A DNA stretch of 64,000 nucleotides, taken from the NCBI GenBank assembly GCA_032433765.1, contig JAVIAB010000025.1, positions 37,147,256 to 37,211,255 on the forward strand, in the 5' to 3' direction. Each line of letters starts with the position of its first letter. Positions within the stretch are counted from its first letter, which is position 1. The position numbers and the translations under genes are program-made. Positions 12,168 through 27,100 of this stretch are shown here, piece after piece. This DNA comes from Megaustenia siamemsis (lineage: Eukaryota; Mollusca; Gastropoda; Stylommatophora; Ariophantidae). A model generated the notes under the pieces. The model saw only the letters and a program-made list of their open reading frames with translations. It was not told where the DNA came from and did no database searches.

Positions 12168-15100
12168 AAGAAATCAAGATGTTCTGAAGGCACTATGTAC
12201 CTTTATGGCTTGAACCTAGAAGGGTACCACAATGGGAAGTTAATCCGTAGATGTAGTTAAGAAAACAGTCCCCTATAGAAGGAAGAAGATGCTAAAATAA
12301 AAAGATGGCCAACACAATACTTTTGATCCACTGTTGGATCCAAGAAGGAGGACTTGGCAAAGTGCCTGACAGCAGTAGGGCTTGAAGCTGTCAGCAACTT
12401 ATAACTGATGGCTTGTGCAGGATTGGTGAACCAGAACCATTCAAACCGTCATCTCTTCGTCATATCTCCAGAAATAGACTAACGGGTCTAGTTTGGCCAC
12501 GTGAGTAAGGATTGAAGTGGGAAGGCAACACGGTTCTTAAAAATGTATTGTTGATGTCAGATGTGCTGGGCCAAAATGAGGAAATAAACCACAATACAAT
12601 ACATGAACAAACATTTAACATCCTTTAAAAAACAGATGACAAAGAGGACAATCTGGAAGTCATCAGGTGGGCACTAGATGGAGAGAAAGGATCCAAGAAA
12701 GTGGATCTTGTTGCTGTTTACAAAACACAGAGGGAGGGAATGGTTTAAACAGATCATATCTCAGTGATCAAAGTGTCAAGATGATGATTTCAAGCATCCT
12801 ACAAGATCAAGGCTACAAATGACACCAAAATATTACTTGCTACTTTCAGCTCTAAAGGGTTGAACTAATAAATATAAAAATAAACAAAAATTATAAATGT
12901 GAAAAAATATAAATTTTCATAAATATATTTTTAAAATTATAAACAAATACCTATAAATGCACATTTGAAAAATAAAATCATCAATTATTTAATAATTGAT
13001 AAAAGAACATGTTTAAAATTGAAAATTAATGTCTATATTACAAATCAAATAATAATTTAGGAAATAAAATGATGTCTGTGCAAACTAAATGATATAATTT
13101 AACTTAGAAAGAAAGACTTGAAAAAATGAGAGGGCAAATATGACAAGGAGGATGGAAGCTGGCTAGAGAAGCAACCTCACTGAAGCGAGCGATCACAACA
13201 AACAAACAAATGACTGTCATAAATGTCAACTGTTTCAACTTTAAAAAAAAAAAAGGTTTGTTGATTAAAATCTCATATTGTCTACGGGGTCTTCTTGTTT
13301 TTTCTTCAGAGCCGGATCTTCGTCATGTCAGCATCATCATGTGCCATACTGGACGGCACAGATGATATGTCCTTCCACAATTCTCTGTCCACAGTACATC
13401 GTATCAATTCTGTTGTTGACTGTTTACCATGCCATGACACCAAGCTATCTAGTATTTTCTCTCTTAGTCATCCAGTCTCAACTGTATTTTGCAAGTTATA
13501 ACCAAGTATTCCAAATTTCTTCTTCTTATGATATGCCCAAAAAATGTTGATTGTCCTTTCTGATATTTTTTAAGGAGCTCCCTTCTTGTGTTGGCCTCTT
13601 TGAGAAAGTCCTTGTTGGTCTCAACATTCTTCTGAAAAATCCCATCTCTTTGGCCTCTAGTCATCTTTTCATTTGTTTGTCTACTGTCCATGATATGCTT
13701 CTACAGGTCAGTAGGCTTTATCAAACAGAAACCATTAATCTCCTATTTGGACACTGCAATGATAATTTCTGCGTAGATTGTAAATAAAAAAATTAATTTG
13801 TACTGAACTTTTTTTATGTTGGACACATAAAGTCTCTCATGGTCTTTCTCTGAGTAAGTCTAAAGTCTCATTTGTGGAGTGGCACCGTGATTGATGTGAG
13901 CACATTTATAAGACTTTGACTCAAGCTGGGTACAAATAGGATAGACCATGAGTGTGTATAATCAGCAAGCTATAGGCACCTCAAAAAATGATAATAAGGG
14001 TAACAACAAAATCAAAGCAAGCATATACTGGCATTGACTACAATCTCACGGAAATAAGAGATTCAGATTGTGTTACATATAGAGATCACAACAAAATGCA
14101 ATGATCTCTGTTAGAGTTCTCAAACAAAGACGTTTTTATCTAGTACTTCAAGTATTTGTAAAGAACTAGGAAATGAAGCAGGAATTTGGTGACCTAGAGG
14201 TAAGATGTTGACCTCCAGATAGGAAGGTCTTGGGTTCAAATCTCACTACAGGTGATGCAAATGTTTCACTTAGAATCCATTGTTATTTCACAGCTTTACC
14301 CTCCCTTGGTCTCTGGGTAGTGAGATCTGGTGTCTTAGTTTTCTTGATATATAAAGCCAGAAAACAGGAGGTCAAATTAACTCTCACGTACATTTAAGAA
14401 TTCTTGTCAGTTAAAGGTTAAAAAGAGTAGGCCAAAATGGCCACTGCCTGAGTAAATAAAACTAACCATGCCATAGATTGGATGTGTCAAGTTGAAAGGA
14501 TATCCTGGATTTGTCATCAACTAGTGGTACAATACACCCACGTCCACATAACGAGTGAACGCTTTGAAGGAGCAAATGAAGAGAAATCAAGATTAGAAGT
14601 AAATCATAAATATTTGTCCAGAGGCAAAGGCACCTCACAGCAGCAGAGCGGGAAGCTGTCAGTGACCAACAACTGATGGCTTGTACCATGATTGATAAAC
14701 CAGAACCATCCAGATCCTCCTCCACCTCTTTGTGGTGCTTCCAGAAATATATTAATCAATCTAGTCTGGTCAAATGGGTCTGGGTTAGATTCTCAGAAGT
14801 GGCAGACTTTTGTTTTTCCCAGACCAAGAAGGCTCCTGGTTCACCCAGCCTCTAAAAATTGGTACTAGAGAATTTTCTGAGATGTAAAGGCAACCTGGCA
14901 TGATACAACCACATTACCCAAAACTGTGCTGTGGTCAGTCATGAAAATATATGGTCATTAAAGGTTAAATGGTTATCTATAATGTGAGTCACTGAATTAT
15001 TGTCTCCACAGATATACCAGGAGCTGAAATAGCATCAGACAGGAGATCAATCTCAGAATTATAGAAATGAGTAAATCAAAGAAACATGCGTCTGAAAAAA

Positions 15101-18100
15101 AAATGTTTTTAAATGTCATGAGAAGTCAGAAATCTGAATATGAGAGTCATGGATAAGTATTTTGTATGGTTTTGAAATGTGAATTATTGATACCTAATGG
15201 TGCAAGGTACCCAAAAGTGAAAGTATCAGTTATTCATAGCTGAATATATGCATTCATGAGGGAACCAGAACTGGTCATGATTCTACTCTACCTCCCTGTT
15301 GTGAAACTGGAAACAGACATTGGCCAGATAAGCACAGAAAGGAGAGAAAATTTTGTTCTTAAAAAATGCAAGAGTAGAATGTTAAGCAGGAGCATGTAGA
15401 TATCATCATGTGTTATAGACCACAGTACAATACACTGATGCCCATTTAACATTAGGCAATGAAGGGGGGTAATTATCTGATGAACACAGAAGAAAACTTT
15501 AATAACATAGGAAAAAGTGTGTCAGACAACAGAAGGGAAAGATATGACAGGAAAAAGTGTGTCAGACAACAGAAGGGAAAGATATAATAGGAAAAAGTGT
15601 GTCAGACAACAGAAGGGAAAGATATATTGGAAAAAGTGTGTCAGACAACAGAAGGGAAAGATATGATAGGAAAAAGTGTGTCAGACAACAGAAGGGAAAG
15701 ATATGATAGGAAAAAGTGTGTCAGTCAACAGAAGGGAAAGATATGATAGGAAAAAGTGTGTCAGACAACAGAAGGGAAAGATATGATAGGAAAAAGTGTG
15801 TCAGACAACAGAAGGGAAAGATATGATAGGAAAAAGTGTGTCAGACAACAGAAGGGAAAGATATGATAGGAAAAAGTGTGTCAGACAACAGAAGGGAAAG
15901 ATATATTGGAAAAAGTGTGTCAGACAACAGAAGGGAAAGATATGATAGGAAAAAGTGTGTCAGACAACAGAAGGGAAAGATATGATAGGAAAAAGTGTGT
16001 CAGTCAACAGAAGGGAAAGATATGATAGGAAAAAGTGTGTCAGACAACAGAAGGGAAAGATATGATAGGAAAAAGAGTGTCAGACAACAGAAGGGAAATA
16101 TATAATACAAAAAAGTGTGTGTGTGAGATAACAGAGACGATAATATAACATAAAGAATTAATACAAAAATTCTTTCAAAAAATAAAAACAAATCTCTTGT
16201 AATACCCACATGCCATGACTTTACCCAATTCAGTTATCAAAAATTGTGTTCTCATTGATCTATTCTCATCTAATCTAAAACCAGCCGTGACATTCTGTAC
16301 AAGTTAATCCAAGAATTAATGTCAGCATAATTAATCCTAGATTACAACACCTATCCCACAAGCCACTTCTGTACGACACCGTAAAATTTACAAACGCTAA
16401 ATGTTACATTTTGAGTTCCAAAAATAGTATTTTTTTTAACTTCTGCTACATAGCTGTGTGTTTACACTAGAAGAGACATGGGAATTGGATGTGGTCATCA
16501 TTTCCTGTCTTATGTTCGATTTATGGCCTGAAATTCAACCACATGGTGACCTGGCTACTGAAGGTGTTACGTTGTCTATTGGTGCATTCAGTCTGTCATT
16601 CGAGCCATAGGTTCGGCTTCCTCTTTGCATCATTCGCTGTCTTTCCCCACTTACAAAAATATATTTGATGTCTCACCAAACAGGCAAAGAAATTTCATCC
16701 ATCATTTTAAAAATTCCTTGAAAAGTGGTGAAATTTATAAAAATAAAACAGCCGTGTTCTTACGACACCTTCATAATTTTTACAAAGTGCACACGGTATT
16801 TGGAAAAAAATTAAACATCAAAGAAAACAAATCCAACACTCAGGGGTCACCAGAAGCTATAATTAGGAAGGTATAAGGAGTGGGGAAATGTTATACTACA
16901 ACAAACTGCTGAATTCCAAGAATTTGTATTTTGAGTTCATTCATTTTATGAACGTGTTGTAATCTCGAGTGAAAATATCAGAACTTGTAATACGTTCAAA
17001 TAGACAATAGTCACACAGATCATGAACCTCTGTTGATGGTTTGTTTTTTCCTGGTTATTCAAAACTTCCTGCATATTTTTATTACTTTTTTACCGCTGTG
17101 ACAAATAAATAGCAGTCATGGCTGTGCAAAGTTGTAACTGCTCCTTAGAAATGTTATAACTGTAACAAGACACGTCAACATTCATGTATAGTCCTCTTCG
17201 ATCTGTACAGATTTCTTTAAAATTTAATCTCCAAAATGGACATGAAAGAAAATATTAAATTTTAACAATAATTTTGAAAACTACTTCACTTTACAAAAAC
17301 ACAGCTAGAAATTAATGGAAAAGGAAACTAGATATAAACATAAGATAATAAACAGAAAAAATAAATATCAATAAAGCAGTAAGCGAAGTCCACTGTTGTT
17401 AGCTGAAGTTAGAACAAAAAAATCTTGAGCCACACGAAACAATATTTTAAAAACTTGAATTCACATAAAAGGGAGAAGGATTAAATTATGACACCGGAAA
17501 AAGTACTTTGAAAATTATTTAAAAAAATTATTTGGGGTTTTATTTATTTCTTGGATATATATATATATATAAATATGTGATATGATCTCAAGGCATATGT
17601 AAGGTAGACAAAGAAAACATGACAGTTGATCAATGCCACTGTGGATGGACCAAACACCAGTCGCAACATCAAGCGTCAGTTCAGAGTTTGTATGTGTAAC
17701 CTGTTACTCATATCTTAGACAAGGTACAAGTTAGCGTGCATGCATGAGATAAGTAAGTCAATAAGAATGTAGGACATACCTTAGACCAGTCAAGGGCTCC
17801 AACTCCTGCCTGTGTAGTTAACAACAAAAATGTGAACAGATTTATCTAAATGTTTTTTTGTGGAAAGTTAGAAGCTAAAAATAACTGCAGCTACTGTGAA
17901 ATGTGTAAACGACCCAACACCAATGGCAGAAGCACGTCAAGCAAAATAAAAAGCAAATTCAAAAATAATTTTAACAAATGGAGATACCAAATCTGAAAAT
18001 GTGAAATACAGGAACTTATATTTTTAAAAATTGCAATTAAAGTAAGTATACGGAAGCAGGGGAGCCGTGATAGCTCAGTGGTTAGTGAACTGGACTACAA

Positions 18101-21100
18101 AGGACAAGAGGTAGGGTTTGATCCCAACCGACGGCTTCCAGGTACACCCAGCCTTAAATGGGCACCGGACTTTTTCTGGGAAAGTAAATTGGCATGGGCG
18201 TAATACCGACCACATTACCCCAAAAATCATGCGCCGAAGGTCTGTAAAATTTATGGTCACTAACACCATATTCCCTATACGCCACTTGGCGTGACGGGGG
18301 CTCTTTACTTTACTCTTTTTATACGGAAGCAGGTCCCCGTTGTTTGTCACTGATACAGTTTAGTTGATTTGCTCACTTGTTTCTTCTCAGAAACAAAATA
18401 CGCCTGCCTCTTTTATTTTATACTCAAAGTGATTAGGAGGTGCATCTTAAATAAAATCTGTGGCTAAAAATTGAATATCACATCCCTGGGAACTCGAATT
18501 TGTCGATCTTTGATTTGTGAATGAGCATTGACTACTCAAATATCATTGATACTTGATTTTGACTTCAGCTAAAAATGTGAAGTTTTGTGTCTGATGCCAC
18601 AAATTGAAACCACTCCCATCAAATATCAATTTATAGAGTGAGAGGGATGTACAAGGCTCAGGATGTCTTCATCCATAAATGTTGCAGATTTCCAAGATTG
18701 GAACTAAAATAGCTTGATGATAACAATAGATAGCTTTGAGGAGGATGAGTGTATGACATCTTGTCATTTGTCACTCAGATTGTCATTGGTTTGACATCCA
18801 GCAGTGTACAACATCTTGTCATTTGTCAATCAGATTGTCACTGATTTGACATCCAGCGGTGTATTACATCTTGTCATTTGTCAATCAGATTGTCGTTGGT
18901 TTGACATCCAGCAATGTACAACATCTTGTCATTTGTCAATCAGATTGTCACTGATTTGACATCCAGCGGTGTATTACATCTTGTCACCTGTCAATCAGAT
19001 TGTCACTGATTTGACATTCAGCAGTGTATTACATCTTGTCATTAGTTTGACATCCAGCAGTGTATGACATCTTGTCACCTGTCAATCAGATTGTCACTGA
19101 TTTGACATTCAGCAGTGTATGACATCTTGTCACCTGTCAATCAGATTGTCATTAGTTTGACATCCAGCAGTGTATGACATATTGTCACCTGTCAATCAGA
19201 TTGTCACTGATTTGACATCCAGCAGTGTATGACATCTTGTCACCTGTCAATCAGACGATCAATGGTTTGATAACCAATAAGAGCCTACATGTTTGATTTA
19301 ATCAGGTGTAGAACCAAGAAAGTAAATACACCCTGTACACCAAGTGAGCTGGGATTGCACTCTTTACTTCCTGCAGAAATTTTTTCAGCAGTAGGGCCCA
19401 GTTCTTCCTTTCTGAATATAATTCTTTCCAGCCTGAACGAAGGACAGGTACTCATTTTTCTTCAAGGGTTGACCAGACAATGTGCTCCACATCCTGGCAT
19501 TCCACATTTTTAAAAAATTCCCCACCCAAATCCATCCTCATTTATATATTGCCTGACATTTCCAGATTTGTTTCATTTTCTAATGCTATGTTAACTTTTT
19601 AACACAAGCTCAATTACTAATTGTTTAGTATAACATTTTATATCTCTTTCACATGAACAAGGTCCCATGGATAGTTCACATTTTACTAATAGCATTTTAG
19701 GGGTGTGAAGTATTATAACTTCACATTTTACTAATAGCATTTTAGGGTGTGAAGTATTATAACTTCACATTTTACTAATGACATTTTGGGGCGTGAAGTA
19801 TTTTAACTTCACACTTTACTAATGACATTTTAGGGGCGTGAAGTATTTTAACTTCACACTTTACTAATGACATTTTAGGGGCGTGAAGTATTATAACTTC
19901 ACACTTTACTAATGACATTTTAGGGGCGTGAAGTATTATAACTTCACACTTTACTAATGACATTTTAGGGGCGTGAAGTATTTTAACTTCACATTTTACT
20001 AATGACATTTAGGGGCATGAAGTATTTTAACTTCAAATTTTACTAATGACATTTTAGGGGCATGAAGTATTTTAACTTCACATTTTACTAATGACATTTT
20101 AGGGGCGTGAACTATTTGAACTTCACATTTTACTAATGACATTTTAGGGGCGTGACGTATTTTAACTTCACATTTTACTAATGACATTTTAGGGGCGTGA
20201 AGTATTTTAACTTCACACTTTACTCAGTTATAATACTTTAGGAAGAGATTCACTATATTTATTATATTCACTAATTTTATGAAACAGAGGCACCCATTTT
20301 GACAGCTAGGTCAACTGTAGAGTGTCTGATCTAGAATGGGTCTGCATTGTTTTGTTGTTTTGATATTTAACACAGCACACAGGTCAATTATTGGACCACA
20401 GATTATTTTAAAAAAAAATCAAAATGAAACTTGAAAATATGATTCTATAACTGATTGTTTGTATGTTTTGTTTATTTGTGTTAGAATCATCATCATTATA
20501 CACTGGATGATTCCTTAGGTGTCCAATATTCCCCTCAAGAAAATCCAAGGAGAATCCTGACCCACTTGGATCCATGATGTGGGTCAGATTATTTTGCTGA
20601 TAATTATTCCTGGGTAGCAGCCAAATTGACGGCCTACTCTTTTCGATTTAGCGGCCAAGGTTTCTTTAATGCAAGGGCTGACAACTGCTGCCTGTGCCTA
20701 GTACACCTCGCAAGACATTGTCTCTGTCACCATGCAGATTTTTAGAGCAACAATTTAAATTTTCCCTTAACTGAGCACATTAGGCTCACATGTACAATGA
20801 GGCAACTGGAAAGGCATCCATATTTAAACAGAAGTCTAGCATATTGATGAAGAGACAAGTCAACTAAATTATGCGTACAAGACATGTACAAGTTATGGAA
20901 GTTAGGATATATAAACAAGCTAGAAGTAATAAACAGTTAATATGTGTAATAAAGACAGATACTACATGCGCATTATATTTAATATAAATTAATATACAAA
21001 AAAGAAGTTTGAAAATGTTGAGTATCTGAGACATATTATTAGTTATGTGATGCAAAACTGAGAAGAGCTTTCACAAAACTAAAATGAAAAAGCAGAACCT

Positions 21101-24100
21101 TTCAAAACAAGAAATACAAGTTACCTGTCAGCTTTCTCCAGATCAATCTTGTCAATTGTGTCCGTGTCATAATCTTGCTTGATGCCCGTGGATCGGGAGA
21201 TCTTGCTGGGAAGTGACTCTTGGGAATTATAACTCCGCCCAATGCTATAGGTAGGCTGTACTTGGTATGTGTCAACCATTATCGGGACCTTCGATACTGA
21301 TCTCTGAAGAAACATAAATTCAAATAAGAATGAATTAAAATGTGATTCACTCTCAGTGACAGCAAGGAGTGAACTAAAGAAAGGAATATATGGATGACAG
21401 TCAGCAAGGAGTGAACTAAAGAAAGGAAGATATGAATGACAGTCAGCAAGGAGTGAACTAAAGAAAAGAATTTATGAATGACAGTCAGCAAGGAGTGAAC
21501 TAAAGAAAGGAAGATATGGATGACAGTCAGCAAAGAGTGAACTAAAGAAAAGAAGATATGGATGACAGTCAGCAAGGAGTGAACTAAAGAAAGGAAGATA
21601 TGGATGACAGCCAACCAGGAGTGAACTAAAGAAAAGAAGATATGGATGACAGCCAACCAGGAGTGAACTAAAGAAAAGAAGATATGGATGACAGTCAGCA
21701 AGGAGTGAACTAAAGAAAAGAAGATATGGATGACAGTCAGCAAGGAGTGAACTAAAGAAAAGAAGATATGGATGACAGTCAGCAAGGAGTGAACTAAAGA
21801 AAGGAAAATATGGATGACAGCCAACCAGGAGTGAACTAAAGAAAAGAAGAAATGGATGACAGCCAACCAGGAGTGAACTAAAGAAAAGAAGATATGGATG
21901 ACAGTCAGCAAGGAGTGAGCTAAAGAAAAGAAGATATGGATGACAGTCAGCAAGGAGTGAACTAAAGAAAAGAAGATATGGATGACAGTCAGCAAGGAGT
22001 GAACTAAAGAAAAGAAGATATGGATGACAGTCAGCAAGGAGTGAACTAAAGAAAGGAAGATATGGATGACAGTCAGCAAGGAGTGAACTAAAGAAAAGAA
22101 AATTCTGGATGACAGTCAGCAAAGAGTGAACTAAAGAAAGGAAGATATGAATGACAGTCAGCAAGGAGTGAACTAAAGGAAAGAAGATATGAATGACAGT
22201 CAGCAAGGAGTGAACTAAAGAAAGGAAGATATGGATGATAGTCAGCAAGGAGTGAACTAAAGAAAAGAAGATATGGATGATAGTCAGCAAGGAGTGAACT
22301 AAAGAAAAGAAGATATGGATGACAGTCAGCAAGGAGTGAACTAAAGAAAAGATATGGATGACAGTCAGCAAGGCGTGAACTAAAGAAAAGAAGATATGGA
22401 TGACAGTCAGCAAGGAGTGAACTAAAGAAAAGAAGAAATGGATGACAGCCAACCAGGAGTGAACTAAAGAAAAGAAGATATGGATGACAGTCAGCAAGGA
22501 GTGAACTAAAGAAAAGAAGATATGGATGACAGACAGCAAGGAGTGAACTAAAGAAAGGAAGATATGGATGACAGTCAGCAAGGAGTGAACTAAAGAAAGG
22601 AAGATATGGATGACAGTCAGCAAGGAGTGAACTAAAGAAAAGAAAATTCTGGATGACAGTCAGCAAAGAGTGAACTAAAGAAAAGAAGATCTGGATGACA
22701 GTCAGCAAGGAGTGAACTAAAGAAAGGAAGATATGAATGACAGTCAGCAAGGAGTGAACTAAAGAAAAGAAGATATGAATGACAGTCAGCAAGGAGTGAA
22801 CTAAAGAAAGGAAGATATGGATGACAGTCAGCAAGGAGTGAACTAAAGAAAAGAAGATATGGATGATAGTCAGCAAGGAGTGAACTAAAGAAAAGAAGAT
22901 ATGGATGATAGTCAGCAAGGAGTGAACTAAAGAAAAGAAGATATGGATGACAGTCAGCAAGGAGTGAACTAAAGAAAAGATATGGATGACAGTCAGCAAG
23001 GCGTGAACTAAAGAAAAGAAGATATGGATGACAGTCAGCAAGGAGTGAACTAAAGAAAAGAAGAAATGGATGACAGCCAACCAGGAGTGAACTAAAGAAA
23101 AGAAGATATGGATGACAGTCAGCAAGGAGTGAACTAAAGAAAAGAAGATATGGATGACAGACAGCAAGGAGTGAACTAAAGAAAGGAAGATATGGATGAC
23201 AGTCAGCAAGGAGTGAACTAAAGAAAAGAAGATCTGGATGACAGTCAGCAAGGAGTGAACTAAAGAAAGGAAGATATGGATGACAGTCAGCAAGGAGTGA
23301 ACTAAAGAAAAGAAGATCTGGATGACAGTCAGCAAGGAGTGAACTAAAGAAAAGAATTTATGGATGACAGTCAGCAAGGAGTGAACTAAAGAAAAGAAGA
23401 TCTGGATGACAGTCAGCAAGGAGTGAACTAAAGAAAGGAAGATATGGATGACAGTCAGCAAGGAGTGAACTAAAGAAAAGAAAATTCTGGATGACAGTCA
23501 GCAAAGAGTGAACTAAAGAAAAGAAGATATGGATGACAGTCAGCAAGGAGTGAACTAAAGAAAGGAAGATATGAATGACAGTCAGCAAGGAGTGAACTAA
23601 AGAAAAGAAGATATGAATGACAGTCAGCAAGGAGTGAACTAAAGAAAGGAAGATATGGATGACAGTCAGCAAGGAGTGAACTAAAGAAAAGAAGATCTGG
23701 ATGACAGTCAGCAAGGAGTGAACTAAAGAAAGGAAGATATGGATGACAGTCAGCAAGGAGTGAACTAAAGAAAAGAATTTATGGATGACAGTCAGCAAGG
23801 AGTGAACTAAAGAAAAGAAGATATGGATGACAGCCAACCAGGAGTGAACTAAAGAAAAGAAGATATGGATGACAGTCAGCAAGGAGTGAACTAAAGAAAA
23901 GAAGAAATGGATGACAGCCAACCAGGAGTGAACTAAAGAAAAGAAGATATGGATGACAGTCAGCAAGGAGTGAACTAAAGAAAAGAAGATATGGATGACA
24001 GTCAGCAAGGAGTGAACTAAAGAAAAGAAGATATGGATGACAGTCAGCAAGGAGTGAACTAAAGAAAAGAAGATATGGATGACAGTCAGCAAGGAGTGAA

Positions 24101-27100
24101 CTAAAGAAAGGAAAATATGGATGACAGCCAACCAGGAGTGAACTAAAGAAAAGAAGATATGGATGACAGTCAGCAAGGAGTGAACTAAAGAAAAGAAGAA
24201 ATGGATGACAGCCAACCAGGAGTGAACTAAAGAAAAGAAGATATGGATGACAGTCAGCAAGGAGTGAACTAAAGAAAAGAAGATATGGATGACAGTCAGC
24301 AAGGAGTGAACTAAAGAAAAGAAGATATGGATGACAGTCAGCAAGGAGTGAACTAAAGAAAAGAAGATATGGATGACAGTCAGCAAGGAGTGAACTAAAG
24401 AAAAGAAGATATGGATGACAGCCAGCAAGGAGTGAACCAAAGAAAAGAAGATATGGATGACAGCCAGCAAGGAGTGAACTAAAGAAAAGAAGATATGGAT
24501 GACAGACAGCAAGGAGTGAACTAAAGAAAAGAAGATATGGATGACAGTCAGCAAGGAGTGAACTAAAGAAAAGAAGATATGGATGACAGTCAGCAAGGAG
24601 TGAACTAAAGAAAAGAAGATATGAATGACAGCCAACAAGGAGTGAACTAAAGAAAAGAAGATATGGATGACAGTCAGTCAGAAATGAACTAAAGAAAGGA
24701 AGATATGAATGACAGTCAGCAAGGAGTGAACTAAAGAAAAGAAGAAATGGATGACAGCCAAACAGGAGTGAACTAAAGAGGATCAAGGAGACCAATTATA
24801 AAGAAAGGAAAAAAATAGAAGAGAAGGTGTGTGTACAAAAGAAAGTATCCATTTCAGGACCAACTACCTAGACCTGATGTTTCGAAACTTCAACAGTTTC
24901 ACAAAATCATTGTGACCAACAAAACTTCATGTTCAAACATGACCTGTTCAGATATTTCTGTCACATTAATCTCCCCTAGCTTTGAACTCTGGCCTGTAAA
25001 ATTTGGCAAGGTCATGGCTGCTTTTCTATCTATCTTTCGTTCGCCCGAAGTATTGTCTATATCTGCAATATCATTTCCTGTATAAAATTTGCTGTCTTTT
25101 GTAATTCTTGCAGTGGCCCATATAGTTTTGTCTGTAGTGTTGTATCTATGGGCCAATGGATTTTCCTCAGTCTACTATATTCAGTGCAGCCTTGAAGTAT
25201 GTGTTCAGCAGTCTGGGGTGCCTGTCCAGGTACATGATGTGCTGATCTTGAATTTTGTATACATGTGACTATGGAGTCGATTGTGTCCTGTCCTGAGGCG
25301 TATGATGATAACTTGTTCACATCTATTCATATTATGAAAGGCATCCTGATTTGGGGCTTGTGGTCCTCTGATTGATTTGATTATCTGTTTCTTATGATGG
25401 TATGTAACCGGTGTATCTAGTTGTGTGCCTGTTGAACATTTCTTTGCCAACTGATCTGCTTTCTCATTTCCTGGTATTCCACAGTGAGATGGGATCCACT
25501 GCAGGGCAACCCTGTGGTGCTTGCAAAGTTCAGTCAATAAGGTCTGCAGATGTAATTTTCTGGATTGTAGTGCCTGGAGTACTGATCTTGCATCTGTTAA
25601 AAACACTACAGGCTGTGGGCTAAGATTACTGTTCAGCAGTTTTTCTATTGCCAACTTTATTGCTTGTATTTCTGCATCATAATTGTGACAATATTTCCCT
25701 GTTGCTATTTTATTCATATCCCTAGTGTTATCTGGGTACTCTATATATGCACCTGCTCCCCCATTCTTTACTGCATTCTGTGCTGATCCATCTGTGTACA
25801 CACGGATCCATAGGTCTTGTGGGTATTCTTCATCCAGGAAACTGAGAGTTATTTTTATTCACTGTAGACTATTCTGTTCCTCTTTGTTAACTATTCCTTT
25901 CACTTCTGTCCATATTTGTATTGATAATCCTGATTCCTCTGTCCAGGGAGTCTGTTCTGGTATGGGCAGAAGGGGGTTAACAACTCTTGGCATGTCTGGT
26001 GTTTGTCAACTAATACGCTTGGCTTAGTGGATAATACTGCTTCTCTAAAGTCACCCCAATGCAAGATTTTGGAATCGGTCCTTCATTGGATGTCTCGGCA
26101 TGCATGTAAATTTGTCTGCATGTATCAGCACCTTTGTGTCCCTCCATTTTCTCAGTGCTGGTATCCTCCACAATTTCTCCATCTCCAATATTGGTGTTAA
26201 TTTCATTGCTCCTGTGATGACCCTAAGTGCCTGGTTTTGTACTTTATCCAGTTCTTGCAGTGTGGTGTTTGATGCTGAGCACCATGCGGATGATCCATAT
26301 TCTAAATGTGGGCGTATACTCTGTTGGTAAACTTTACTGAGTATTTTCCCACTCGCACCCCATGTGGTTACACACAGCGTTCTTAGAATAGCCAACTTTC
26401 TCCTTGCTTTTTGGGTTGCGCTATTTATCTGCTGTTTCCAAGATAGTTTGTTATCAAATGTAACTCCAAGATATGTAGCTTGTATGTCTTCTTTCACCGG
26501 CTCATTGTTTATGTAGATGGCCCCTGCTTTTGGGGAAAGAGTGAAAAGTGTAGTACTTCATTTGTCTGTATTGATGCTGATTACTGTGTGATTCGACACA
26601 GTAAACAGAGATGGTCTCTACAAGGTGTTAGAAGGCATAGGCTGCCCTCCTAAATTACTTAGGCTGATAATTTCCTTCCATGAAGACATGACTGGCAAAG
26701 TCCATTTTGATGGGAGTCCATCAGAGAATTTCAAAGTCAACAAAGGAGTGAAACAAGGATGTGTCCTCGCCCCCACCCTTTTTGGTATATTTTTTGCTGC
26801 CCTCCTAAATTACACCTTCGAAAACAGCTCAGGAGATATTTACATTCGCACTAGACCAGATGGCTCACTGTTCAACCTAGCACGACTAAGAGCAAAAACC
26901 AAAACAAATGTTGCCCTACTTAAAGAATTTTTATTTGCTGACGATGCAGCCCTAGTCGCTCATAGTGAGGCCACCCTACAGTCGCTGATCAATAACCTGG
27001 ATAAAGCATGCGACCTTTTTTCACTGTCAATTAATGTTCAGAAGACAGTAATACTAAATCAAGGTGACTTCAAACCTCTATCTATTACTCTAAAAGACTG

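Noticed and set aside
15511..16100. CRISPR-like regular repeats, considered for this and other arrays
   Set aside because: Units are contiguous head-to-tail without unique spacers, in animal DNA with introns and SINEs.
21279..24795. Minus ORFs of 266-457 codons with 14-residue repeats (membrane-like VIHIFFSLVHS)
   Set aside because: The 42-bp period is a multiple of three, so frames stay open. Hydrophobicity results from the T-rich strand, and the array lies within a well-supported intron.
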